Below, piece by piece: positions 22,576 to 30,904 of a stretch of DNA of 33,523 nucleotides. A program made the translations under genes and the position numbers. The stretch is taken from positions 1,818,127 through 1,851,649 of the forward strand of contig NZ_VJOK01000001.1 of NCBI RefSeq assembly GCF_013302895.1. Direction: 5' to 3'. The notes under the pieces are model-generated. The model saw only the letters and a list, made by a program, of their open reading frames with translations. It did no database searches and was not told the DNA's origin. The first letter of the stretch is position 1; every line of letters starts with the position of its first letter. Origin of the DNA: Streptomyces albus subsp. chlorinus. GTDB taxonomy: Bacteria; Actinomycetota; Actinomycetes; Streptomycetales; Streptomycetaceae.

Positions 22576-22598
22576 CGGTCGGCGCCCCCCTCGTCGGC

Positions 22599-23540
22599 TC
22601 AGCCCTGGCGTGCCAGGTCGGCGACGCCCACCATGCCCGCCTTGTTGCCCAGTTGGGCGGCGAGGACCTCGGCGTGCGGGCGCCAGCGGCTGCCGACCAG
22701 CCAGCGGCGGTAGGACTTGCGGATCGGGTCGAGCACCAGCTCGCCCTCGTCGGAGACGCCGCCGCCGACGATGAAGGCGCCCGGGTCGAAGAGGGAGGCG
22801 AGGTCGGCGAGGCCCGCGCCCGCCCAGCGGGCCAGTTCGCGGAAGGAGTCGATGGCCACGGGGTCGCCCTGGCGGGCCGCCTCGCTGATGTGCTTGCCCT
22901 GGATGCCCTCGGTGGTGCCGTCGCCCAGCCCGAGCAGGATGCGGGCGTTGTCCGGGGTGGCCGTGGCGCGCTGCTGGGCGTAGCGCAGCAGGGCGCGGCC
23001 CGAGGCGTACTGCTCCCAGCAGCCCTGGTTGCCGCAGCCGCACAGCAGGCCGTCGGGGACCATCCGGATGTGGCCGAACTCGGCGGCCACGCCGTACCGG
23101 CCGCGGTGCAGCTTGCCGCCGATGATGGTGCCGCCGCCCAGGCCGGTGCCGATGGTGATGCAGACGACGTCCTCGTGGCCGGTGCCAACGCCGAACTTGT
23201 ACTCGCCCCAGGCGGCGGCGTTCGCGTCGTTCTCGATCACCACGGGCAGGTCGATGCGCTGCTCGACCTTGTCCTTGAGCGGCTCGTGCCGCCAGCTGAG
23301 GTTGGGGGTGAACAGCACGGTGGCCCGCTTGTCGTCCACGTAACCGGGGGCGCCGATGCCGACCGCCTCCACCCGGTACTCGGAGCTGGCCTCGCGTACC
23401 GCGTCCGCGATGGCGTCGATCACGGCTTCCGGGGTGTCGGGGGTGGGCACCTTGCTGGTCTCGAGGATGTTGCCTTCCTCGTCGACCACGCCGGCCGCGA
23501 TCTTCGTGCCGCCGATGTCGACCCCGATTGTGAGTCCCAT
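22599..23540 (-). CDS. glkA: ROK-family glucokinase
   Basis: ATP-dependent glucose kinase of 313 residues. The phosphate-1 motif is DIGGTK at 8-13, catalytic D105 lies in ENDANAAAWGE, the ATP-binding segment is ITIGTGLGGG (128-137), and the ROK zinc site is formed by H157 (EFGHIRM) with C167, C169 and C174 in LLCGCGNQGCWEQYASG. It lacks an N-terminal DNA-binding domain, so it is a kinase and not a NagC/XylR-type repressor. In Streptomyces coelicolor the orthologue GlkA is also the central mediator of glucose repression, a known role independent of flux. The start is ATG 23540 behind GAGGGA. It lies between the DUF5304-like gene (153 bases upstream) and the EEP hydrolase (23 bases downstream). 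Confidence 0.95.
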   Translation of the reverse strand: MGLTIGVDIGGTKIAAGVVDEEGNILETSKVPTPDTPEAVIDAIADAVREASSEYRVEAVGIGAPGYVDDKRATVLFTPNLSWRHEPLKDKVEQRIDLPVVIENDANAAAWGEYKFGVGTGHEDVVCITIGTGLGGGTIIGGKLHRGRYGVAAEFGHIRMVPDGLLCGCGNQGCWEQYASGRALLRYAQQRATATPDNARILLGLGDGTTEGIQGKHISEAARQGDPVAIDSFRELARWAGAGLADLASLFDPGAFIVGGGVSDEGELVLDPIRKSYRRWLVGSRWRPHAEVLAAQLGNKAGMVGVADLARQG

Positions 23541-23693
23541 GTGTCCCTCGGTCGTCCGGTGTGATCCCCGCCGCCGCCAACGGTACCGGAGCACGCCTGG
23601 GGACCTGGTACCCGGCGACGGCCCGGGGGCACGCCGTCGCACGCCCGGCGCCGCGGGCCGGGGCGCGCCGGCCCACCGCCCCGGGCCGGCCGG

Positions 23694-24281
23694 TCAGCGG
23701 CCGTCCTCGGGCCCCTTCCGGCCGCCCTCCTCCGCGCTTCCCTCCGCGCCGGGTTCCTCGTCCACCTGGATGCGCTCGTCCACCACGCGGCTGTCCCGGT
23801 CGGCCGCCACGGAGAGGTCGGCGGCCTCTTCCGCGTCCACGACGGGCTCCACGTCGATCCGCTCCGCGCCGGCGGCCGGGCCGCCCGCGTTCGCGTCCCG
23901 GGGAGCGCTCCAGCGGCGCTCCGACTCCTGGACCACGGAGCGGTAGGCGGCCAGCAGTTCGCCGCCCGCGGCGGCGAGGTGGTCGAAGAACTCCGGATTG
24001 CGCTCGACGACCGGCTCCAGGGTGGCCCTGGCCTGCGCGAACAGCTGCCGCGCCACGCCCTGCGCCGCGGCCGACCCGGCGGCCCCCACCAGGGGCTTGC
24101 CGATCTCGGCGACCTTCTCGGTGACCGCGTCGGCCAGCCGGCGCAGCTCCTCGGCGGCGCTGGTGGGCGGCGGTCCGTACCGGGCGCGGCGGCGGGCCTT
24201 CTCCTCGGCCAGGTCCTCCTCGCAGGCGGCCGCCCAGGCGTCCGGGTCCGGGGCGTCGGGGCGCTGGGCGTCGTCGCTCAT
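23694..24281 (-). CDS. DUF5304-like hypothetical protein
   Basis: Soluble, acidic, mostly helical protein of 195 residues with no catalytic motif that I recognise. The ordered core is about 36-120, with SAAEELRRLADAVTEKVAEI, AAAQGVARQLFAQARATLEP, VVERNPEFFDHLAAAGGELL and AAYRSVVQESERRW. This matches what I recall of the actinomycete DUF5304 family. The N-terminal DPDAWAAACEEDLAEEKARR is also family-like, and the C-terminal 60 residues are Asp/Glu-rich and probably disordered. The start is ATG 24281 behind GAGGAG. It follows the ArsA-like ATPase gene by 80 bases in the same direction, so it may belong with the SRPBCC-ArsA pair. The amphipathic helices would suit a membrane- or lipid-associated role, which is inference. 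Confidence 0.72.
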   Translation of the reverse strand: MSDDAQRPDAPDPDAWAAACEEDLAEEKARRRARYGPPPTSAAEELRRLADAVTEKVAEIGKPLVGAAGSAAAQGVARQLFAQARATLEPVVERNPEFFDHLAAAGGELLAAYRSVVQESERRWSAPRDANAGGPAAGAERIDVEPVVDAEEAADLSVAADRDSRVVDERIQVDEEPGAEGSAEEGGRKGPEDGR

Positions 24282-24361
24282 GGCGGGCTCCTCAAGGGCG
24301 AGGGGTCGTCGCGGGGCTGGTGCACGTTCGACGGTACCCGAACGGGGGACCTGTGCGGGAT

Positions 24362-25987
24362 CTAGCCGTGGGGGGCCGCTTTCCGGGCGGACCGGGGCCA
24401 CAGCTGGGGGTCGGGCGTGAAGCGGACGCCGAGCACCCCGCTCTTGAGACCCGCGCCCGTCACCCGGCAGCGCCGCAGCGCGGACGGGAGGGCGAGGACC
24501 CGGCGGTAGGGGCCGACTCCGACGGTCAACTCGTCGCCGCGCCGCACCAGTTCGAGTTCGTCCCGGCCGGCTCCGGGCAGCGGCAGGTGCCACACCAGCT
24601 TGCCGTCCGAGGCGAGCCGGTCCTCGACCCAGCCGTAGGCGACCTCGGTCCCCGGGGTGCCGCTCGGGCCCGTGGCCGGCTCCAGCCCCTCGCCCGGGCC
24701 GCACTCCGCCGTCCGGCCGGAGCCGACGGCGGTGCGGGCGGCGTCGGCCAGCGCGGTCAGGTCCTCGGGGCCGCGTGGATCGCGGCCCAGGTGCGGCAGT
24801 TCGCACAGCGGGACGGACTCGGCCTCGCATGTGTCGCGCAGTTCCTTCAGGGCGGTCTGCTGCTGTCCGGCCAGCGCGGCCAGCCAGGGGTCCGGGGAGC
24901 CGGTGGGCAGCAGCCGGTTGGCGACGACGGACTCCAGTGCGAGCCCGTGCAGCCGCAGCCCGGCGCCCGCGGTGCGCAGCGCGTCGGCGGCCAGCGGCCC
25001 GGGCTCGGTGACCAGCCGGACCACGGTGGCGGGCGACTCCACGATCTCCTGCACCTCGGCCAGTTCGGCCGAGGCGCGGGTGGCGGCGTCGTACAGCCAC
25101 TGCGCGGGCATGGGGGCGCCCGCGAGCTGGGCCAGTACGGGGCGCAGGGCGCGGGCGGCCTGGCGCTCGCGCGGCACCAGGCGGCGCAGGTAGCGCCGCA
25201 ACTGCTCGGGCAGCGCGAGGAGGTTGAGGCCCTCGGGTGCGGGCGGCAGGTCGGCCACCACGATGTCCCAGCCGGCCGGGCCGTCCCGGCCGTCCCACTC
25301 GTCACGGCCGTCCCACTCGTCACGGCCGTCCTGGCCGCTCCGGCCGTCCCGACCGCTTCGACCGTCACGGCTGTCCCGGCCGTTCTGGCCGCCCTGGCCC
25401 CTTCGGCCCTCCCGGCTGTCCGCGCCGTGCCGGACGTGAGCGCCGTCCGGCGCGGCCGTCCCGGCCGTCCCGTCCCCACCGTGCTCCCCGGCCGCGCCGC
25501 GGTGGGCCGTGCGCAGGGCGCGCAGCAGGGCGAAGGTGCCCGCGCCCGGGAGTTCGGTCAGCTCGTCCTCGTCCAGCGGTACGGCACCGAGCAGGTCCAG
25601 GACCGTCCTGCCGCGCTCCTGGAGCGCGACGGCCCGCGTGCGGAACTCGGCGCCGGAGTCGACGCGCAGCAGCCACAGGCCCGGCACCGAGGCGACGGGC
25701 GCGGGGAGGCCGGGTTCCGGCGGCGGGGCGGACCGGCGGGCGTTCCGGTCGCCCTCCTCACCCCGGCCGTCCCCGCCGTCGGTCCGGCCGCCCGCGCCGG
25801 CTTCGGCGCCGTCCCCGCCGTCGGTGCCCAGCAGGGCGGCCAGGCGGCGGGCGGGCTCCGCGCTCAGCAGGAGGGTGCGGTGCCCCTGGGCCGCGGCGGC
25901 GCAGGCGGTGGCCGCGGCGACCGTGGTGCGCCCGGTGCCGCCCGCGCCGGTCACCAGCAGGGTCTGCGGGCGCCCTTCGCCGCTCAG
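24362..25987 (-). CDS. ArsA-family ATPase-like protein with degenerate P-loop
   Basis: A 541-residue protein of the ArsA/GET3-like branch of deviant Walker-A ATPases. The N-terminus LLVTGAGGTGRTTVAAATACAAAAQGHRTLLLSAEPARRL lines up with the ArsA phosphate loop (GKGGVGKTT) and switch region. Both signature lysines are replaced: G-A-G-G-T-G-R-T-T at 14-22. WDIVVADLPPAPEGLNLLALPEQL is the DTAPTGHTL-like segment. Two low-complexity insertions follow the loop, one Gly/Asp/Glu-rich and one made of repeated DGRDEWDGRD-like units. No ATG, GTG or TTG precedes the loop downstream of the upstream stop. The likely start is CTG 25987, overlapping the SRPBCC stop as CTGA, behind GGGGAA. The C-terminus (WHLPLPGAGRDELELVRRGDELTVGVGPYRR) forms a small beta domain. 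Its substrate is unlikely to be arsenite, as no ligand cysteines are seen. Confidence 0.8.
   Translation of the reverse strand: MSGEGRPQTLLVTGAGGTGRTTVAAATACAAAAQGHRTLLLSAEPARRLAALLGTDGGDGAEAGAGGRTDGGDGRGEEGDRNARRSAPPPEPGLPAPVASVPGLWLLRVDSGAEFRTRAVALQERGRTVLDLLGAVPLDEDELTELPGAGTFALLRALRTAHRGAAGEHGGDGTAGTAAPDGAHVRHGADSREGRRGQGGQNGRDSRDGRSGRDGRSGQDGRDEWDGRDEWDGRDGPAGWDIVVADLPPAPEGLNLLALPEQLRRYLRRLVPRERQAARALRPVLAQLAGAPMPAQWLYDAATRASAELAEVQEIVESPATVVRLVTEPGPLAADALRTAGAGLRLHGLALESVVANRLLPTGSPDPWLAALAGQQQTALKELRDTCEAESVPLCELPHLGRDPRGPEDLTALADAARTAVGSGRTAECGPGEGLEPATGPSGTPGTEVAYGWVEDRLASDGKLVWHLPLPGAGRDELELVRRGDELTVGVGPYRRVLALPSALRRCRVTGAGLKSGVLGVRFTPDPQLWPRSARKAAPHG
25291..25326. repeat. 18-bp tandem duplication inside the ArsA-like gene
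   Basis: CGTCCCACTCGTCACGGC occurs at 25291-25308 and again at 25309-25326. It encodes the repeated hexapeptide unit DEWDGR in frame. Related but diverged copies continue to about 25400, giving the Asp/Gly/Arg-rich linker. The repeat length is a multiple of three and keeps the frame. Confidence 0.9.
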
Positions 25988-26481
25988 TTGCGTTCCCCGT
26001 CGGCCGTGGCGGAGGCGGAAGAGGCACCGCCCGCCTCGACGCGCTTCTTGAGGCCGTCGAGGGCCCGGTCGATGATGACCTTCTCGGCCTTGCGCTTGAT
26101 CATGCCGAGCATGGGGATCTTGACGTCGACGGTGAGCTGGTAGGTGACCTCGGTCCGCTTGCCGTCGCCGACCGGGGTGAGGCGGTAGACGCCGTCCAGG
26201 GAGCGCAGCATCTGGGACTTGACCAGGGACCAGCGCACCTCCCTCACCGCGTCGCCGTCGCCGCCGACCCACTCGTAGGCGAGGGTGTGCTCGTCCTTGA
26301 TGGCCCCGGCGTCCAGCAGCAGGCGCACCTGCTCGGCACGGCCCCGCTCGTCCTGGCCGAGGACCTCGGCCTCCTTCACCTCGCCTGCCCACTCCGGGTA
26401 GCGGGGGAAGTCGGAGATCACGTTCATCACGGCCTCGGGTGCCGCGTCAACCGTGATGCTCGAGCTGGTGTGTTCCGCCAT
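25984..26481 (-). CDS. SRPBCC (START/polyketide-cyclase fold) family protein
   Basis: A 165-residue single-domain protein of the helix-grip SRPBCC fold, which encloses a hydrophobic ligand pocket. Typical elements are SSSITVDAAPEAVMNVISDF, PRYPEWAGEVKEAEVL, VRLLLDAGAIKDEHTLAYEW, the loop VREVRWSLVKSQMLRSLDGVYRL, and the long C-terminal helix KAEKVIIDRALDGLKKRVE. ATG 26481 is favoured over ATG 26487 because GGAGG stands 9 bases before the former and only 3 before the latter. Its stop overlaps the putative CTG start of the ArsA-like gene by 4 bases, so the two are translated as a unit. From memory, mycobacteria have the same neighbours (Rv2185c next to Rv2184c). A role in carrying or sensing a lipid precursor is inference. 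Confidence 0.88.
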   Translation of the reverse strand: MAEHTSSSITVDAAPEAVMNVISDFPRYPEWAGEVKEAEVLGQDERGRAEQVRLLLDAGAIKDEHTLAYEWVGGDGDAVREVRWSLVKSQMLRSLDGVYRLTPVGDGKRTEVTYQLTVDVKIPMLGMIKRKAEKVIIDRALDGLKKRVEAGGASSASATADGERN

Positions 26482-26631
26482 CGCCATGGCCCTCCGATGT
26501 ACCCGTGTCCGAAATGCCCGCCGTAGCGCGGAACAGCCGCGCGGGATGCCCGCCGTGGCGCGCAGGGAGCGTCTGCCGGGAAGGCTACCGCGCGGCCGGT
26601 GGGGCCGATCTCGCGCGGGTGGCCGCCCCTC

Positions 26632-27393
26632 TCACCACTCCAGGACCCAGGGGGTGCCGGTGGCGTTGAAGTGGCCGACGTTGACGCACTCGGTCGCACC
26701 GATCCGCATGCGCCGGGTCAGCGGCTGGTGGACGTGGCCGAAGAGGTGGTAGCGCGGCCGGAGGGTGTGCAGCGCCTCCAGTAGTTGCGGGCTGCCCCGC
26801 TCGAAGCGGCGCGCGACGGTGTCGTAGCACAGCTCGGGCACGTCCGGCGGGATGTGGGTGCACAGCACGTCCACCTCGCCCAGCGCCGCGATCTTCGCCG
26901 CGTAGGTCTCGTCGTCGATCTCGTAGGGGGTGCGCATCGGCGTGCGCAGCCCGCCGCCGACGAAGCCGAACCTGCGGCCGCCGATGACGGCCGTCTCACC
27001 GTCCAGGACGTGCACGCCCGGCCGCGCGTACTCCGGCCACAGCGGCGGCACGTCGACGTTGCCGTACGTGGCGTACGTCGGTGTGGGGAACGCGGCGAAC
27101 AGCTCGGCGTACTGCTTGCGGACAGCCGCTTCCATGGTCGCCTCGCGGTCGAGTCCGTCCCACAGTTCGCGGGAGAGGGCGCGGGCCTCGGTGAAGCGGC
27201 GGGCCGTGCGCAGGGCGACGATGCGGTCCGCGTTCTCGACGCCGAACAGGTCGGGGAAGATGCCGCGGGAGTGGTCGGCGTAGTCGAGGAAGAGGATCAG
27301 GTCTCCCAGGCAGACCAGCGCGTCGGCGCCCTCGCCCGCCTTCGCGAGGTCCTCGCTGTTGCCGTGTACGTCGCTGACCACGTGGACTCGCAT
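26632..27393 (-). CDS. Metallophosphoesterase (calcineurin-like)
   Basis: A 253-residue phosphoesterase. Motifs of the dimetal site appear in order: VVSDVHGNSEDL (D8, H10), ALVCLGDLILF (GD), YATYGNVDVPP (GN with D), VLCTHIPPD (H), and YHLFGHVHQPL (GHxH). The segment FLDYADHSRGIFPDLFGVENADRIV and a helical insert before the GN motif are typical of an actinomycete subgroup of unknown substrate. ATG 27393 matches the start of homology; GTG 27402 is possible but adds only three residues. The ribosome-binding site is weak. It precedes the SRPBCC gene by 150 bases on the same strand and is divergent from the acyl-CoA ligase gene. Confidence 0.88.
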   Translation of the reverse strand: MRVHVVSDVHGNSEDLAKAGEGADALVCLGDLILFLDYADHSRGIFPDLFGVENADRIVALRTARRFTEARALSRELWDGLDREATMEAAVRKQYAELFAAFPTPTYATYGNVDVPPLWPEYARPGVHVLDGETAVIGGRRFGFVGGGLRTPMRTPYEIDDETYAAKIAALGEVDVLCTHIPPDVPELCYDTVARRFERGSPQLLEALHTLRPRYHLFGHVHQPLTRRMRIGATECVNVGHFNATGTPWVLEW

Positions 27394-27800
27394 GCGCCCC
27401 ACCCTAGAGCGCGCCGCGACGGCCGGGGAGGGGGCGCCTCACCGCACCGGGCGCCCCCTCGGCCCCGGCGGGCGCCGCGGCCGGTACGCCCGCGCCCGCA
27501 CTCCGCCCTGACCGGAACCGCATTCCGCCATGGCCGGAAAAAGACCCGTACGCCCGCTCTTCGCCGCTCTCTCCCCTGGCGGCTTCCGTGTCCGTGAACG
27601 CCTCGACTAGGCTGCATATCGGCCGCCTGAAACCTGTGACGCACAAGACATCTGCGCGTCACCCTCTACCCGACGTCCATACCGATGGGTAACGTCCGGG
27701 CCGTCCTTCTTCCGGGATCGCGCGGCGGTCCGGAAGCCGAGCCAATGGAGGCCGGCCCCGCGGCCTCGCGACGTTGGCGCGCCGACGAGGAGCAGCAGTC
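27394..27800. other. Gene-free 407-base region between divergent genes, with possible structured leader
   Basis: No supported gene lies here. A TAGGCT hexamer at 27608-27613, with TTCCGT 18 bases upstream (27584-27589), is a possible promoter for the acyl-CoA ligase and would give a leader of about 180 bases. Inside this leader a 7-bp inverted repeat pairs 27636-27642 (GTGACGC) with 27656-27662 (GCGTCAC), and TACCC at 27667-27671 can pair with GGGTA at 27687-27691. A regulatory RNA function cannot be shown. The left half, near the metallophosphoesterase start, is plain GC-rich sequence. Confidence 0.4.
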
Positions 27801-29618
27801 TTGCGCGAGTACAGCCTTCCGGCCCTCTACGAAGTCCCCGCGGAGGGAAATCTCACGGACCTCATCCGCCGGAACGCGGCTCAGCAGCCGGACCTGACCG
27901 TCATCGGACGCAAGCGGAACGGACGCTGGGAGGACCTGAGCGCCGCCGCGTTCCTCACCGAGGTGCACCGGGCCGCCAAGGGGCTGATCGCCGCGGGTAT
28001 CGAGCCCGGCGACCGGGTGGGCCTGATGTCGCGCACCCGCTACGAGTGGACGCTGCTGGACTTCGCCATCTGGAGCGCGGGCGGCGTCACCGTCCCCGTC
28101 TACGAGACGAGTTCCCCCGAGCAGATCTCCTGGATCCTCGGCGACTCGGGCGCCGTCGCGTGCCTGGTCGAGACCGACGCGCACGCGCGGGCCGTGGAGT
28201 CCGTCCGCGACCGGCTGCCCGCACTGCGCCAGGTGTGGCAGATCGAACCGGCCCAGGGCGCGGAGTCCGCCGAGTCCGCCCTCGCCCGCCTGGCCGCGCT
28301 CGGCGCCCAGGTCAGCGACGCGACGGTGCAGGAGCGCAGCTCCGCGGCCGACGCCGACTCGCCCGCCACCATCGTCTACACCTCCGGCACCACCGGCCGT
28401 CCCAAGGGCTGTGTGCTCACCCACCGCAGCTTCTTCGCCGAGTGCGGCAACGTCGTCGAGCGGCTGCGCCCGATGTTCCGGCCCGGCGAGGGCTCGGTGC
28501 TGCTCTTCCTTCCCGTCGCGCACGTCTTCGGACGGCTGGTGCAGGTGGCGGCCGTGATGGCACCGATCAAGCTCGGCCACGTCGGCGACCTCAAGCACCT
28601 CACCGACGAACTCGGCTCCTTCCGGCCGACGATGGTGCTGGGCGTGCCCCGCGTCTTCGAGAAGGTCTTCAACTCGGCGCGGGCGCAGGCCGTCGCGGGC
28701 GGCAAGGGGAAGATCTTCGACAGGGCCGCCGAGGTGGCGGGCGCCTACAGCCGCGCCCTCGACGAGCCGGCGGGCCCCTCGCTCAGGCTGAAGCTCCAGC
28801 ACAGGCTCTTCGACAAGCTGGTCTACAGCAAGCTGCGCGCCGTCCTGGGCGGCCGGGCCACCCACGCCATCTCCGGCGGTGCCCCGCTGGGCGCCCGCCT
28901 GGGCCACTTCTTCCGCGGTGTCGGCTTCACCGTGCTGGAGGGCTACGGGCTCACCGAGACCTGTGCGGCCACCGCGTTCAACCCCTACGACCGTCCCAAG
29001 ATCGGCACCGTGGGACAGCCGCTGCCCGGCTCCGTCATCCGGATCGCCGACGACGGCGAGGTCCTGCTGCACGGCGAGCACCTGTTCACCGGCTACTGGA
29101 ACAACCCGCAGGCCAGTGAAGAGGCCCTGGCCGACGGCTGGTTCCACACCGGCGACCTGGGCACGCTCGATGTGGACGGCTATCTGACCATCACCGGGCG
29201 CAAGAAGGAGATCCTGGTGACGGCGGGCGGCAAGAACGTCGCCCCGGCCGTCATCGAGGACCGCATCCGCTCCCACGCGCTGGTCGCCGAGTGCATGGTC
29301 GTCGGCGACGGCCGGCCCTTCGTCGGCGCCCTGCTGACGGTGGACGAGGAGTTCCTGCCCCGCTGGGCCGCCGAGCACGGCAAGCAGGACCTCACCCGTG
29401 AGCAGCTGCTGGCCGACGCCGAGCTGCTCGCCGAGCTCCAGACGGCCGTGGACGAGGGCAACAAGGCCGTCTCCAAGGCCGAGTCGGTCCGCAAGTTCCG
29501 GGTGCTGCGCGAGCAGTTCACCGAGGAGTCGGGGCATGTGACGCCCTCGCTGAAGCTCAAACGGGGCGTGGTCGCCAAGGACTTCGCCGACGAGATCGAG
29601 GCCATCTACGCGGCGTAG
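27801..29618 (+). CDS. fadD: Long-chain fatty-acid-CoA ligase (AMP-dependent, FadD15-like)
   Basis: Activates long-chain fatty acids to acyl-CoA through an acyl-adenylate. The 605-residue protein has the P-loop-like motif YTSGTTGRPKG at 193-203, the adenine-binding GYGLTETCAAT, the hinge GWFHTGDLGTLDVDGYL and the catalytic lysine region ITGRKKEILVTAGGKNVAPAVIE with TPSLKLKRGVV at the C-terminus. The start is TTG 27801 (LREYSLPALYEVP), where family similarity begins and GAGGAG stands upstream; TTG 27774 would add nine residues without support. From memory, the mycobacterial FadD15 lies beside pimB' in the same way. It is convergent with the mannosyltransferase gene, 70 bases apart. That gap contains a 14-bp tandem repeat (29646-29673). 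Confidence 0.94.
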   Translation: MREYSLPALYEVPAEGNLTDLIRRNAAQQPDLTVIGRKRNGRWEDLSAAAFLTEVHRAAKGLIAAGIEPGDRVGLMSRTRYEWTLLDFAIWSAGGVTVPVYETSSPEQISWILGDSGAVACLVETDAHARAVESVRDRLPALRQVWQIEPAQGAESAESALARLAALGAQVSDATVQERSSAADADSPATIVYTSGTTGRPKGCVLTHRSFFAECGNVVERLRPMFRPGEGSVLLFLPVAHVFGRLVQVAAVMAPIKLGHVGDLKHLTDELGSFRPTMVLGVPRVFEKVFNSARAQAVAGGKGKIFDRAAEVAGAYSRALDEPAGPSLRLKLQHRLFDKLVYSKLRAVLGGRATHAISGGAPLGARLGHFFRGVGFTVLEGYGLTETCAATAFNPYDRPKIGTVGQPLPGSVIRIADDGEVLLHGEHLFTGYWNNPQASEEALADGWFHTGDLGTLDVDGYLTITGRKKEILVTAGGKNVAPAVIEDRIRSHALVAECMVVGDGRPFVGALLTVDEEFLPRWAAEHGKQDLTREQLLADAELLAELQTAVDEGNKAVSKAESVRKFRVLREQFTEESGHVTPSLKLKRGVVAKDFADEIEAIYAA

Positions 29619-29645
29619 GGCGTGCCGTAGAGGGGCGGTGCCGTA

Positions 29646-29673
29646 GGGGTGCTGCCGTCGGGGTGCTGCCGTC
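29646..29673. repeat. 14-bp tandem duplication between convergent genes
   Basis: GGGGTGCTGCCGTC at 29646-29659 is repeated exactly at 29660-29673. It fills part of the 70-base space between the stops of the acyl-CoA ligase and the mannosyltransferase. Confidence 0.9.
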
Positions 29674-29688
29674 CCCGCCCGGCCGGTG

Positions 29689-30831
29689 TCACAGCAGTTC
29701 GCGCAGCCGTTCGGCGAGGAGGTCCCAGCGCCAGCGCTGCTCGACCCACTGGCGGCCGCGGGTGCCCATCCGGGCGCGCAGTTCCGGGTCGCGGAGGAGT
29801 TCCACCAGCCGCTCGGCGGTCTGTGCGGGCGAGCCGCCGGGGACCACCCAGCCGGTCTCGCCGTCGAGGACCGCGTCCGGGGCGCCGCCGGAGTCCCCGG
29901 CCACCACGGGCAGCCCGGTGGCGGACGCCTCCAGGTAGACGATGCCGAGCCCTTCCACGTCCAGTCCCCCGCGCCGGGTGCGGCAGGGCATGGCGAAGAC
30001 GTCACCCGCGCCGTAGTGGGCGGGCAGCTCCTCCCAGTCGACCGGGCCGGTGAAGCGGACGGCCCCGGCCACCCCGCGCGCGGCGGCCAGCTTCTCCAGA
30101 TCGGCGCGGTAGGGGCCGCCGCCGACGATGAGCAGGACGGCGTCGGGGACGGCGGCCAGCACGCGGGGCATCGCCTCGATGAGGGTGTCCTGCCCCTTGC
30201 GCCGCACCAGCCGCGAGACGCAGACGATGACCGGCCGGTCCGTCAGCCCGAGCCGGGCGCGGACGGTGTCGCCGCCCGAGCCGGGGTGGAAGGTCTTCTC
30301 GTCCACGCCGGGCGGCAGCTGGACCATCCGCGCGGCGGCCGCGGGTGCGAGGGCCCCGGCGATCCGGCCGCGGGTGTACTCGCCGAGGTAGGTGAGGGTG
30401 TCGGTACCCTCGCCGATGCGCCGCAGCAGGCGGCGCGCGGCGGGCAGTTGGGCCCAGCCCGCCTCGTGCCCGTGGGTGGTCGCCACGATCCGCTCCGCCC
30501 CGGCCGCGCGCAGCGCGGGCGCCATCAGCCCGAGCGGCGCGGCGGCGCCGAACCACACCGAGCGGCATCCGTGCTCGCGCAGCAGCGAGACGGCACGCTT
30601 GGTGACGCGCGGAGTGGGCAGCAGCATCGTCGTGCGGTCACGGACGACGCGGAACGGCTGCTCCGCGTCGAACGCCGCGGTGGCCGCCACGCCCTCCCGG
30701 TTCCGCTTCCAGGTCGAGGCGTAGACCACGACCTGGGACGGGTCGAGGCGCAGCGCCATGCTGTGCAGGAACGCCTGGATGCCGCCGGGGCGGGGCGGGA
30801 AGTCGTTGGTGACGATCAGGGTCTTGTGCAT
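29689..30831 (-). CDS. pimB: GT4-family glycosyltransferase, PimB'-like mannosyltransferase
   Basis: GDP-mannose-dependent GT-B glycosyltransferase of 380 residues. The N-terminus KTLIVTNDFPPRPGGIQAFL carries the glycine loop typical of PimB'. The mid segment THGHEAGWAQLPAARRLLRR is characteristic of the actinobacterial PimB' group. The C-terminal domain has VSRLVRRKGQDTLIEA, LLIVGGGPYR and the EX7E motif in EGLGIVYLEASATGLPVVAG. In the family it adds the second mannose to phosphatidylinositol monomannoside on the cytosolic face of the membrane. ATG 30831 is used; its ribosome-binding site is weak. It is divergent from a GT87-type membrane glycosyltransferase and convergent with the acyl-CoA ligase. 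The function is assigned by family and context; the acceptor in this organism is not proven. Confidence 0.82.
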   Translation of the reverse strand: MHKTLIVTNDFPPRPGGIQAFLHSMALRLDPSQVVVYASTWKRNREGVAATAAFDAEQPFRVVRDRTTMLLPTPRVTKRAVSLLREHGCRSVWFGAAAPLGLMAPALRAAGAERIVATTHGHEAGWAQLPAARRLLRRIGEGTDTLTYLGEYTRGRIAGALAPAAAARMVQLPPGVDEKTFHPGSGGDTVRARLGLTDRPVIVCVSRLVRRKGQDTLIEAMPRVLAAVPDAVLLIVGGGPYRADLEKLAAARGVAGAVRFTGPVDWEELPAHYGAGDVFAMPCRTRRGGLDVEGLGIVYLEASATGLPVVAGDSGGAPDAVLDGETGWVVPGGSPAQTAERLVELLRDPELRARMGTRGRQWVEQRWRWDLLAERLRELL

Positions 30832-30904
30832 CGCCGCCGACAGTACCGCGCACGCGCGCGGGCACCGCGGGCAGAGGGCGGCACGAGGCGACGGAGAGGA
30901 CAGC

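Noticed and set aside
27685..27897. Small plus-strand ORF (MGNVRAVLLPGSRGG...) before the acyl-CoA ligase
   Set aside because: No ribosome-binding site or homology, and it runs out of frame into the ligase gene.
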